From Lachnospiraceae bacterium UBA7225 (GTDB lineage: Bacteria > Bacillota > Clostridia > Lachnospirales > Lachnospiraceae): a stretch of DNA of 35,253 nucleotides. Below the pieces are notes generated by a model, which was not told where the DNA came from, did no database searches, and was given only the letters and a program-made list of their open reading frames with translations. The DNA is taken from contig DKTR01000006.1 in the NCBI GenBank assembly GCA_002473385.1, positions 1-35,253 on the forward strand. The letters are read 5' to 3'. The position numbers and the translations under genes are program-made. Shown here in pieces: positions 1-6,979 of the stretch; positions within the stretch are counted from its first letter, which is position 1; each line of letters begins with the position of its first letter.

Positions 1-114
1 GTATTTTTTATTTGTTTGTGCTCATTTTGTTTATTTTACACAGTAATTCATGCTATTTTTTGTACATTATTTTTCTTTTGGTGTTCAAACCAAAAAAACG
101 TTAAAAAATACTGT

Positions 115-143
115 TTGTTTTCATATCGAAAGGATGTTATAAT
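115..143 (+). promoter_or_regulatory. Promoter of the DeoR-type regulator gene
   Basis: A -35 TTGTTT (115-120) and a perfect -10 TATAAT (138-143) are separated by 17 bp. The start codon lies 42 bp further on, with GGAG at 175-178. This is a sigma-A type promoter read directly from the sequence. The upstream 100 bp are very T-rich and hold no gene. Confidence 0.75.
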
Positions 144-185
144 AGAAAGAATTATAAGAATACAGGAGATTATCGGAGTACTGCT

Positions 186-959
186 ATGTTACCAATCCAA
201 CGACTTGAGGAAATCAAACAAATTCTTACGGAAAAAAAACAGGCCGATGTGACTTCTCTCGCGATTGCTTTAAATGTCACAGAAGCAACAATCAGAAGAG
301 ACCTGGAGAAGCTGGAAAACGAAAAATTTCTTACACGCACGCACGGGGGAGCTGTTCTAAACGAACCGAAACACCAGGAGGTTTCACTGTTCCATCTGAC
401 AGCAGATAATGTGGAACCGTACCAGAATATCGGAAAGATTGCTTCGCAGTTTGTCAGCAATAACGATGTGATTTTCCTTGGTCCCGGCATGTGTTCCCGG
501 TTTGTGGCAAGATATCTGAAGAATAAAATAAATGTTACTATTGTAACGACAGACCTTATGGTCGGACACGACTGCGCCGTATACAGCCCGAATGTGTCTA
601 TTATCATGACCGGAGGAAGCTTAAATCCCACAACACTGCAGTTATCCGGGCAAATGGCAACCAATGCCCTGCGGACATTTTATTTTAATGCATCCTTTTT
701 TGACATTGACGGAATCACACTCTCAAGAGGATATTCTGTTTCTTCGCTTGATAAGGCATTTATTATACAAAATGTCATGCAGATGTCGAAAAAAAATTTT
801 GCGCTCTGTCCCTATAACCGTTTTGGCACGGAATCCTCTGCCGTTATCGGCGATATCAATTCCTTTGGAACGGTTATTACAAATGAGCATGTGGCAAGCG
901 CCTTTAAAGAATACTATTTTCAAAACAAGATTCAGATTTTCGCTACATTCAATATCTGA
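186..959 (+). CDS. DeoR/GlpR-family transcriptional regulator
   Basis: This 257-residue protein is probably a DNA-binding repressor that responds to a sugar phosphate. The N-terminal 60 residues form the DeoR helix-turn-helix, with the typical RLEEIKQIL start and the TEATIRRDLEKLE recognition segment followed by RTHGGAV. The rest is a DeoRC sensor domain that keeps the VTTDL and MTGGSL motifs of the phosphosugar pocket. The usual GTT turn of the sensor reads GMC, so the ligand site may be altered. The ATG at 186 has GGAG 8 bp upstream. A sugar ABC ATPase begins 44 bp downstream on the same strand, so the regulator probably controls that transporter. The ligand is unknown. Confidence 0.85.
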   Translation: MLPIQRLEEIKQILTEKKQADVTSLAIALNVTEATIRRDLEKLENEKFLTRTHGGAVLNEPKHQEVSLFHLTADNVEPYQNIGKIASQFVSNNDVIFLGPGMCSRFVARYLKNKINVTIVTTDLMVGHDCAVYSPNVSIIMTGGSLNPTTLQLSGQMATNALRTFYFNASFFDIDGITLSRGYSVSSLDKAFIIQNVMQMSKKNFALCPYNRFGTESSAVIGDINSFGTVITNEHVASAFKEYYFQNKIQIFATFNI

Positions 960-1003
960 ATCTCTCATCCATGCTGTGCAGAAATCTATCAGTGGGAGGG
1001 CTT

Positions 1004-2476
1004 ATGAAGAATTGTATTTTGTCCTGTAAAAATATTGGACTGGAATTAAATGACGTTTCTATTCTGGAAAATGTAAATCTGACACTCTACGAAGGGGAAT
1101 TTCATCTCCTGATGGGAGAAAACGGTGCCGGAAAAACCTCTATTGTCAACATTCTGAGCGGCATTTATCCCACAGGTTCATACTCCGGCTCCATCAGCTA
1201 CCAGGGTGAGACGCTCAGTCTGCGCTCCCCAAAAGATGCCATCCGGCGCAGAATCATTACCATTCACCAGGATACCTGCCTGTATGAGGATATGACAATT
1301 GCAGAAAATCTCTTTGCCAATCTTCCCCAGGAAACAGGTTTAAAGATTTTTACCTCTCTGGAAAAGAAAATCAGACTGGCAGACTGCTTTTTCCAGGAGC
1401 ACGGATGCGCTATGGATTCTTCTGTGCTTATTAAAGAGTGCAGTCTTGCGCAGAAAAGAAAAATAGAATTACTGAAGTTGTATCTGATGAATCCCGTTCT
1501 GCTGATTCTTGACGAGCCTGTCGCTACCGTCAGCAGCTATGATATGGACTATTTTATCAAAATGATTACGTATTTTAAGGAAAAGGGTGTGACAATCCTG
1601 TGTATTTCACACAACTACCTTGCATTTTCTTCTATGATTGATCGTTTTTCCGTATTTCAGGATAAAGAACTGACTTTCACGATTGATAAAAACAACTCTG
1701 ATGAGATACAGCATCTTCTTCTGGCAGACTTCTGTCACAGCCGCTATCCGAAAATACATACGGATCTGGGTGAAGAAGTGTTCTGTGCAGAAAATCTGTC
1801 CAGCAGCGGAATAGTGCAAAATATTTCATTTTCCCTTTACAAAGGCGAAATTCTGGGCTTTTTCGGCCGGGCCGGTTCCGGCAAGGATATGCTCTCAAAA
1901 ATCCTGTTCGGAATCGAACCCCTCACCGGCGGAACGCTCTATGTCGACCGCCTGCCTGCCAGAATCAGTTCTCCGCAGGACGCCATGAATCTTGGGCTTG
2001 CCTATGTCACCGATGAAAGAAATGACTGCGGTCTTTTTCAGAATCTTGATCTGCTGGAAAATGTATACGCCATAAAAGGAAACAGCAGCCGCTGCTTCTG
2101 GACCCGCACAAAATCAGAAAAGCAGCGCTACAAAATGTATTCTGACAAGCTGAATATTGATCTGCCTGCTCATTTAAAACCGGCTTATCTGTCCGGCGGA
2201 GAGCAGCAGAAGCTTATCATGATGCGCTGGCTCATGTCTCCCGCCCGTATCTTCATTTTTAATGAGCCAACACAGAGCATTGATATCCCATCAAAAATTG
2301 ACATTTACAACATGTTCAATGATCTGATCTTAAAGGGTGCCTCCCTGCTTGTTTTCAGCTCCAATCTTGAAGAGCTGATGGGTATCTGTGACCGCATTAT
2401 TTTTATCAAGCAAGGTACCGTGTCAGGAGAAATCTCCCACGAAGAGAGTATTGAATATATCCAGCAATATATTTAA
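1004..2476 (+). CDS. Sugar ABC transporter ATP-binding protein, two NBDs (RbsA/MglA type)
   Basis: This 490-residue cytoplasmic ATPase would power a ribose/galactose-type sugar importer. The first domain has an intact Walker A (GENGAGKT, residues 38-45) and Walker B (LLILDE, ending at 171), but its signature is degenerate (CSLAQ instead of LSGGQ, near 146-150). The second domain has the canonical signature LSGGE (396-400). Its Walker A reads GRAGSGKD (288-295) and its Walker B Asp is Asn (FIFNEPT, N420). One composite ATP site is therefore intact and one is degenerate, as is common in this family. The ATG at 1004 was chosen over the one at 971 because GGGAGG lies just upstream. No permease or binding protein follows, so the operon looks incomplete. 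Confidence 0.85.
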   Translation: MKNCILSCKNIGLELNDVSILENVNLTLYEGEFHLLMGENGAGKTSIVNILSGIYPTGSYSGSISYQGETLSLRSPKDAIRRRIITIHQDTCLYEDMTIAENLFANLPQETGLKIFTSLEKKIRLADCFFQEHGCAMDSSVLIKECSLAQKRKIELLKLYLMNPVLLILDEPVATVSSYDMDYFIKMITYFKEKGVTILCISHNYLAFSSMIDRFSVFQDKELTFTIDKNNSDEIQHLLLADFCHSRYPKIHTDLGEEVFCAENLSSSGIVQNISFSLYKGEILGFFGRAGSGKDMLSKILFGIEPLTGGTLYVDRLPARISSPQDAMNLGLAYVTDERNDCGLFQNLDLLENVYAIKGNSSRCFWTRTKSEKQRYKMYSDKLNIDLPAHLKPAYLSGGEQQKLIMMRWLMSPARIFIFNEPTQSIDIPSKIDIYNMFNDLILKGASLLVFSSNLEELMGICDRIIFIKQGTVSGEISHEESIEYIQQYI

Positions 2477-2627
2477 GGAAAAGAGTATTATTTACTTTTC
2501 CGCTTCTTTTCCACCGCAGTCAGTGCAGGGCTGATCAATATTGATGACTTTCTCCAGACCGTCTTTTTCAGAAGCTTGCAAAAAGCCTGTTATCTTTATA
2601 TACTTTATTCAAGTCTGGAAACTTCTG
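2477..2627. other. Gap between the ABC ATPase and the displaced spmA end
   Basis: There is no start codon with a ribosome binding site here. On the + strand one frame continues open past the ATPase stop and reads through LLFRFF and GLINIDDFLQTVFF. It could be a decayed start of a sugar permease, which is the gene expected after such an ATPase, but the resemblance is weak. Confidence 0.3.
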
Positions 2628-2760
2628 TCACAAATGCTGCCTTCTCCGATCCACCATCTTACAAAATATGACCGCCACTGCCGTGCTCACCGCCGTTGCC
2701 GCAATTCCCGGTCCGACGATTGCCGTAGGATTCACGCTGCCGTACTGAGCACGGTAGGCT
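2628..2760 (-). pseudogene. spmA: Orphan 3' end of an spmA gene
   Basis: Read on the minus strand, this block encodes the last 43 codons of a SpmA protein, from AYRAQYGSVNPTAIVGPG to VDRRRQHL and a TGA stop at 2628-2630. The part 2650-2760 aligns without gaps to 4985-5095, inside the intact spmA, with 10 mismatches in 111 positions, mostly at third codon positions. Upstream of 2760 the similarity stops abruptly and the frame has no SpmA body. This is most simply the original end of spmA displaced by an insertion. A partial duplication by another route is the alternative. Confidence 0.8.
2737..2760. repeat. Direct repeat copy 1, candidate att site
   Basis: These 24 bp are identical to 5072-5095 and end exactly where the two spmA copies stop matching. 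Inside are two 7-bp arms (CTGCCGT at 2737-2743, ACGGTAG at 2751-2757). They are inverted repeats at 6 of 7 positions around a 7-bp spacer, the usual layout of a tyrosine recombinase core site. The dyad may also be chance within coding sequence. Confidence 0.55.
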
Positions 2761-2795
2761 GGCGTCAAGTTAGGACTAAATATTAATCACTTCTT

Positions 2796-3785
2796 TCATT
2801 TTGGGGGTAATTCCGGCAACTCATCAAATAATTCAGATTCTTTTTTTCGTCTGTTTTCATCAAAAATATCATATTGTTTTATTGCCAATTCATCTGCAAA
2901 CTTTTTCGCCACACTCCCTGAATTTTCCAGTACATTCCTTCCCGTAAACTGTAGAAACGCATTTAATTTTTCTTCCCAGTCCTTCATATACATCGGTATA
3001 TGCTGTTTTGCCTGATCTTCCGCATAATCTAAATACATAGTAACAATTCTATTAAGATTAGAAAGCTCATCCTGATTCAAATAATTTTTTGCTATGGTTA
3101 CATCCGCCTTACGAACCTTTGCACCTTTAAACGCTGTCAGCCCCATATTATCTTTTGAAGCATCTGCTCTTTCAGCAATCAGTTCTGCTGCCGTATGTCC
3201 GTGTACTGAATAATGAAGCTTATTTTGGACTGTCTTAAAGAAAAGATCGGCTTGCGCACTTTTAGAATCATAATCGATCGAAGTTGCAAAAATATCTTTT
3301 ATTTTTAAATACACTCTTTTTTCAGAAGCCCTAATGTCCCTAATTCTCTCTAATAATTCGTCAAAATAATCTTCTCCGAACTTTTTTGGATTTTTAAGGC
3401 GTTCATCATTCATGGCAAAGCCTTTTTTCATATACTCTTCTAAAATAGAGGATGCCCAATTCCGAAAATGCATACCGATATTATTTCTGACACGGTAACC
3501 AATCGCCAGTATCATTTGCAAATTGTATATTTTTACCTCGCGTTGTACGTGTCTGTTTCCTTCTTTTTGAACTTGTAAGTAATTCTTACAAGTTGCCTCC
3601 TCTTGCAATTCTCCATCTTTATAAATATTTTTGATATGAAGTGTAATATTTTGCGATGAAGTTTGATATAGCTCCGCTATACTTTTTTGAGTCATCCACA
3701 CAGATTCACCATTAAAATATACATCTACCTTCGTATCCCCTTTTTCATTTTGATATATTAAAATATTTCCATCAACTTTATCCAT
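2796..3785 (-). CDS. RhuM-family protein
   Basis: This 329-residue protein has the layout of the RhuM family, first named from a Salmonella pathogenicity island. It carries the conserved segment WMTQKSIAELYQTSSQNIT near residues 30-48, followed by IYNLQMILAIGYRVR (about 86-100) and the FRNWAS segment. The N-terminal part resembles a phage-antirepressor or winged-helix type DNA-binding module. The biochemical role of the family is not established; members often sit in phages, genomic islands and defence regions. The ATG at 3785 has GGAGG upstream. It lies 59 bp after the recombinase-like gene and is probably co-transcribed with it. The base composition is low in G+C compared with the neighbouring metabolic genes, which supports transfer. 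Confidence 0.8.
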   Translation of the reverse strand: MDKVDGNILIYQNEKGDTKVDVYFNGESVWMTQKSIAELYQTSSQNITLHIKNIYKDGELQEEATCKNYLQVQKEGNRHVQREVKIYNLQMILAIGYRVRNNIGMHFRNWASSILEEYMKKGFAMNDERLKNPKKFGEDYFDELLERIRDIRASEKRVYLKIKDIFATSIDYDSKSAQADLFFKTVQNKLHYSVHGHTAAELIAERADASKDNMGLTAFKGAKVRKADVTIAKNYLNQDELSNLNRIVTMYLDYAEDQAKQHIPMYMKDWEEKLNAFLQFTGRNVLENSGSVAKKFADELAIKQYDIFDENRRKKESELFDELPELPPK

Positions 3786-3844
3786 ATTTTAAGTTCCTCC
3801 ATAACACTTGTACCATGAACCTTATTGCATATTCATTCTCTTTA

Positions 3845-4852
3845 TCAAAACTGAGCATATAGCTCCACATTAACTAATTTAACATTTATAATTCTCTCTA
3901 TCTCCTCTTCATTATGGGCGATACAACCTTTAATCAATGTATCACTTGCTCCAGTAAGTCGTTTAATTATAGAATCATTCAAACCTGCTTTTAAAAGCTG
4001 GCTTATTCCATACTTTACAATACTGGTAACACTCGTACTTTCAATTAATGGAAAAAGAAAATCCGAAATACCTGATGCGGATGTAATTTCCCCCCATTCT
4101 TCTCCCTGTGCATTTGTAAAAAGAAATCCCTGACCATTGCTTATCTTATTTTTATTCAAAAAGTCTTTCATTCTTTTCATTTGTATTCCCATATTAATTG
4201 GCAGACGAAGTTCAAATCCATTTACTAAAATTGTACTTCTCATACTATCGTATTGAGCCATTTTTATTTTTCTCAATTCACGATATGTAAAACCATAAAT
4301 TAACATCATTTTTATTCCTAATGCCGCCATAGCTTTTCTAAAAGCAGTCTCATCAATTTTTGCTTCTTCAATGTTACTATACCATTTATTTTCATCTTCA
4401 AGCTGATCATCAGACCATTCCAAGACCTTTTCCGCCTCATTTCGCCCTATTCCCTCTAATTCTATAGTACCTTGAAGTTTATCACACGCATTGATATATG
4501 CCATCATTCTTTTCATATATGTATTCTCGCGCAATCTATTGTACGAAATCGACTCAAAAAGCGTGGGATTCTCTATGTCTGTATTTCTACGAATATAATT
4601 AAAAAACAGACCGATCACCGTTGCATACTTTTTTGCCGCATTTTTCCTTTTATATGTTTTTCTTTCTTCTACATTATAAATCAAACTATCCAGCAAAAAT
4701 TCAACATCCAACCCTTGAAGTAAAAATCTGATATTTGCGTCTGATAATGAGTTTCTCCATTGTTTTTTTAAATACTCAGTAAAATTCCGCACATCATTTC
4801 TATAATCTGGATATTTCGCGGAAAATTCTTCTACTATTTTTAAATAATCCAT
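3845..4852 (-). CDS. Tyrosine-recombinase-like protein without recognisable active site
   Basis: This 335-residue protein appears to follow the integrase layout: an N-terminal helical SAM-like region (about 1-120) and a C-terminal part resembling the catalytic fold. The segment IYGFTYRELRKIKM (185-198) matches box I in pattern, but the catalytic Arg position reads Thr. The segment TSIVKYGISQLLKAGLNDS (about 276-294) and the following RLTGASDTLIKG match box II. The His, Arg, second His and nucleophile Tyr positions read Thr, Val, Ala and Ile. If the alignment is right, the protein binds DNA but cannot cut it. The start at 4852 has GGGAGG and an upstream promoter at 4918-4946. The family assignment comes from pattern recognition only. 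Confidence 0.5.
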   Translation of the reverse strand: MDYLKIVEEFSAKYPDYRNDVRNFTEYLKKQWRNSLSDANIRFLLQGLDVEFLLDSLIYNVEERKTYKRKNAAKKYATVIGLFFNYIRRNTDIENPTLFESISYNRLRENTYMKRMMAYINACDKLQGTIELEGIGRNEAEKVLEWSDDQLEDENKWYSNIEEAKIDETAFRKAMAALGIKMMLIYGFTYRELRKIKMAQYDSMRSTILVNGFELRLPINMGIQMKRMKDFLNKNKISNGQGFLFTNAQGEEWGEITSASGISDFLFPLIESTSVTSIVKYGISQLLKAGLNDSIIKRLTGASDTLIKGCIAHNEEEIERIINVKLVNVELYAQF

Positions 4853-4917
4853 TTTAGCCTCCCATCAAAATACTATATTCAATAAAATTTTTATTTCATT
4901 TTCGTTATTTTTCTTAT

Positions 4918-4946
4918 TTTATATCACGCAGTTTAATAAAAGTCAA
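4918..4946 (-). promoter_or_regulatory. Promoter of the recombinase-like/RhuM pair
   Basis: On the minus strand TTGACT (4941-4946) and TATAAA (4918-4923) are separated by 17 bp. They lie about 65 bp before the start of the recombinase-like gene and directly after the spmA terminator, so the cassette has its own promoter. Confidence 0.7.
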
Positions 4947-4948
4947 CG

Positions 4949-4974
4949 AAAAAAACGAAGAGCACTCACGCTCT
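4949..4974 (-). terminator. Rho-independent terminator at the end of spmA
   Basis: On the minus strand AGAGC (4970-4974) pairs with GCTCT (4959-4963) around a 6-base loop and is followed by TCG and seven T. The spmA stop codon (4966-4968) lies inside the loop. The stem is short, so efficiency is uncertain. Confidence 0.6.
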
Positions 4975-5688
4975 CCGCTTCCTGTCCACCACCTTACAAA
5001 ATATAACCGCCGCCAGCGTACTCACCGCTGTTGCCGCAATTCCCGGTCCGACGATTGCTGTAGGATTCACACTGCCGTACTGAGCACGGTAGGCTATAAT
5101 ATTCACCGGGATAAGCTGCAATGATGAAATATTCAATATCAGAAACGTACACATCTCATCACTGGCAGTTCCCGACGGCATCCCGCCTCTTTTCCACCTG
5201 CGGCGGGCGCTCCTTTCCCGTGCTGCGCCGTTTTGTGTCGCGTCAGCCAGCTTCTCTGTTTTCTCCGGCCATCTGTTTGTCACGCCCATCCCGGATGTCC
5301 CTTTCTCTTTGCCACGTCGCTCTTCCTCCAGCTCTGCCAGACTCTCCATTGCTTTTAGCCCCGCCGGAGTCGCCGCCCAGCCAAGGCCCAGCACATTCGC
5401 TATGATATTCATGCTGATATGCTGGTTTGCCGGATGATTTCCGGGAATCCGCGGAAACATAAAGCGGATAAAAGGGGTAAGCGCCCTGGTCATACCAGCA
5501 ACGATACCGCTTTCCTCCGCTATCTTCATAAGTCCTGTCCAGAGCGACATCACACCCGCCATCGTAATGCAGAGCGTCACCGCCTCTTTTGCCGAAGACA
5601 GCGCTGCATCCGCCACCTCCTGCATAGTTCCGTTTACCGCTCCATATAAAATGCCAATGATGATCATGGCGCCCCACAAAATATTCAT
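4966..5688 (-). CDS. spmA: Spore maturation protein A
   Basis: SpmA is a membrane protein of the nucleoside-recognition (Gate) family needed for spore core dehydration in Bacillus; it normally acts with SpmB. The 240-residue product shows family motifs: AKEAVTLCITMAGVMSLW (34-51), PGNHPANQHISMNIIANVL (82-100), LGWAATPAGLKAM (102-114), DEMCTFLILNISSLQLIP (177-194) and NPTAIVGPG near 208-216. The ATG at 5688 was preferred because the SpmA N terminus begins there; its ribosome binding site (GGGGAA) is modest. Residues of about 121-172 form a charged, Arg/Lys/Glu-rich insert between two membrane regions that the usual ~200-residue SpmA lacks. No spmB follows. The C-terminal 40 residues lie within the copy apparently supplied by the inserted element. 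Confidence 0.88.
   Translation of the reverse strand: MNILWGAMIIIGILYGAVNGTMQEVADAALSSAKEAVTLCITMAGVMSLWTGLMKIAEESGIVAGMTRALTPFIRFMFPRIPGNHPANQHISMNIIANVLGLGWAATPAGLKAMESLAELEEERRGKEKGTSGMGVTNRWPEKTEKLADATQNGAARERSARRRWKRGGMPSGTASDEMCTFLILNISSLQLIPVNIIAYRAQYGSVNPTAIVGPGIAATAVSTLAAVIFCKVVDRKRRA
5072..5095. repeat. Direct repeat copy 2, candidate att site within spmA
   Basis: Identical to 2737-2760. The arms are 5072-5078 and 5086-5092 with spacer ACTGAGC at 5079-5085. It spans spmA codons of about 199-206, and the reading frame is intact across it. Confidence 0.55.
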
Positions 5689-5834
5689 AACATTCCCCGC
5701 ACATTTATACTCTGTATAGCATATGCACGTGCGCGAAATATAGAAGTCCGGATTATTTTTTCCTGCCCGGATAATATTCATGCAGCAGTTCAAACAAACT
5801 GCCCCGTTACCGGTTCACAATGCCTCTGACAGCG

Positions 5835-6839
5835 TCATACCGTCTCTCCCGGCACGATCTCATACGGAAGAATACGGCATATCTCATGCTGTTCTTCTGT
5901 CTGTTCATCTGCCTGCTGCTCGATCATGTTCATCAGAAGACCGACTGCTGTTGCCGCCACGGTATCCACGGAATTGGACACGGTAGAAAGCCGCGGTTTC
6001 ACATAATCCAGCGTGTCAATGTTATCAAAACCCGTAATACCATAATCCAGCGGCGGTCTTTTTCCCCTGCTCTCGAGACGTTTCATGATATCCAGTGCAA
6101 AGCCGTCCGAGGTACAGACAAAAGCAGCCTTCTCCCCCGATTCTGCGAGCAGTTCCGCCCTCTCAAGATAACTCCAGTCAAGCAGATACTCCGCTTCTGC
6201 CTCCGGGAACTCCTGAAGCGCTTCCTGAAACCCTTTCAGGCGCTCTTTATGTACATAAACATTTTCCTTCACTCCCGCATCCATCGGAGGACATACAAAA
6301 ACAACCTTCCGGTATCCCTTCTTCAGAACCAGAGCTGTCTCTTCCTTCATGGCTTTTTTCTGGTCAATACTTACAAACGGAAGTCCATCTGCAATTTTAT
6401 TATCTACGGACACGATCGGCATTCCAAGCGTACTCAGAAACCTCCGGTATTCCTCTCCTTCATTTACAGACGACAAAATAATGCCATCCATATGATAAGC
6501 CGACAGCTTCATAAGCTGGTTTTGCTCCATCTGTCTGTCATTATTGTGAAGAACAATATTGATACTATATCCCTGTTTGTTTGCTTCCGCTCCGATTGTG
6601 CTGAGCATCTGGGCAAAATATCTGTTTTTTACATCAAGTACTACAACTCCGATATAATATGTCCGGCCCTTTACCAGCCCTCTGGCAAGAAGATCCGGCT
6701 GGTAATCATATTCTCTGGCGACACGCAGAATCCTTTCCTTCGTGTCCGGGCTGATCCGGCCGGTTCCGCTTAGCGCCCGGTTCACAGTTGTTCGCGATAC
6801 TCCGCACATTTGTGCCAGATCCTTCGTTGTAATTCCCAC
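5835..6839 (-). CDS. LacI-family transcriptional regulator, probable controller of the arabinoside operon
   Basis: This 334-residue repressor has an N-terminal helix-turn-helix (TTKDLAQMCGVSRTTVNRAL) and the hinge region YDYQPDLLARGL. A periplasmic-binding-like effector domain follows, with GVVVLDVKNRYFAQM and the late GITGFDNIDTLDYVKPRLST motif. The GTG at 6839 was chosen because GGAGG lies 8 bp upstream and it gives the standard LacI length; an ATG further upstream would add 20 non-family residues. The gene lies downstream of, and parallel to, the GH51/ABC operon but has its own extended -10 promoter. LacI-type operators with a central CG occur before that operon (11583-11594, 11637-11648), so this is the likely regulator. 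The inducer is unknown, perhaps arabinose or an oligosaccharide. Confidence 0.88.
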   Translation of the reverse strand: MGITTKDLAQMCGVSRTTVNRALSGTGRISPDTKERILRVAREYDYQPDLLARGLVKGRTYYIGVVVLDVKNRYFAQMLSTIGAEANKQGYSINIVLHNNDRQMEQNQLMKLSAYHMDGIILSSVNEGEEYRRFLSTLGMPIVSVDNKIADGLPFVSIDQKKAMKEETALVLKKGYRKVVFVCPPMDAGVKENVYVHKERLKGFQEALQEFPEAEAEYLLDWSYLERAELLAESGEKAAFVCTSDGFALDIMKRLESRGKRPPLDYGITGFDNIDTLDYVKPRLSTVSNSVDTVAATAVGLLMNMIEQQADEQTEEQHEICRILPYEIVPGETV

Positions 6840-6870
6840 AATACTTTCCTCCAAATGATTTGTAAGGAAT

Positions 6871-6879
6871 ATTGTAGCA
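6871..6879 (-). promoter_or_regulatory. Extended -10 promoter of the LacI gene
   Basis: On the minus strand TGC-TACAAT (TACAAT at 6871-6876) lies 31 bp before the GTG start. No good -35 is seen, which fits an extended -10 promoter. Confidence 0.5.
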
Positions 6880-6936
6880 TAATCTCCGGGAAAAATCATC
6901 CAAAACTAACAGAATTTATTGGTGAATGTACAACAA

Positions 6937-6969
6937 AGGTAACAGGGCACCCTGGCTGAACTGTTACCT
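6937..6969 (-). terminator. Hairpin after the GH51 gene; related repeat at 17315-17353
   Basis: AGGTAACAG (6937-6945) and CTGTTACCT (6961-6969) form a perfect 9-bp stem with a 15-base loop, starting 11 bp after the GH51 stop. On the minus strand it is followed by TTTGTTG, a weak T-tract. Probably it ends the operon before the LacI gene. The sequence shares GAACTGTTAC and AACAG-GGCACC with 17315-17353. Confidence 0.55.
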
Positions 6970-6979
6970 ATAAAGACCA

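Larger units (their letters stand above)
2761..5095. mobile_element. Candidate 2.3-kb integrative element in the 3' end of spmA
   Basis: The element is bounded by the 24-bp direct repeats and by two copies of the spmA 3' end. It holds two co-oriented genes, RhuM-like and tyrosine-recombinase-like, that are clearly more AT-rich by eye than the surrounding genes. The copy next to spmA completes its reading frame and supplies a terminator; the diverged copy lies at the far end. This is the known signature of elements that insert into a gene's 3' end and restore it. The recombinase-like gene starts close to one end, as usual. It appears to lack its catalytic residues, so the element may be immobile or served by a recombinase elsewhere. 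Confidence 0.6.

Noticed and set aside
2541..2786. 81-residue + strand ORF
   Set aside because: It is mostly the antisense of the spmA fragment, with no ribosome site and no family pattern.
5689..5793. N-terminal extension of SpmA up to 5793
   Set aside because: The extra 35 residues have no SpmA similarity and no ribosome site; the family N terminus begins at 5688.
5820..6773. 317-residue + strand ORF
   Set aside because: It is the reverse-strand shadow of the LacI gene; composition is typical of antisense frames and no motif is visible.
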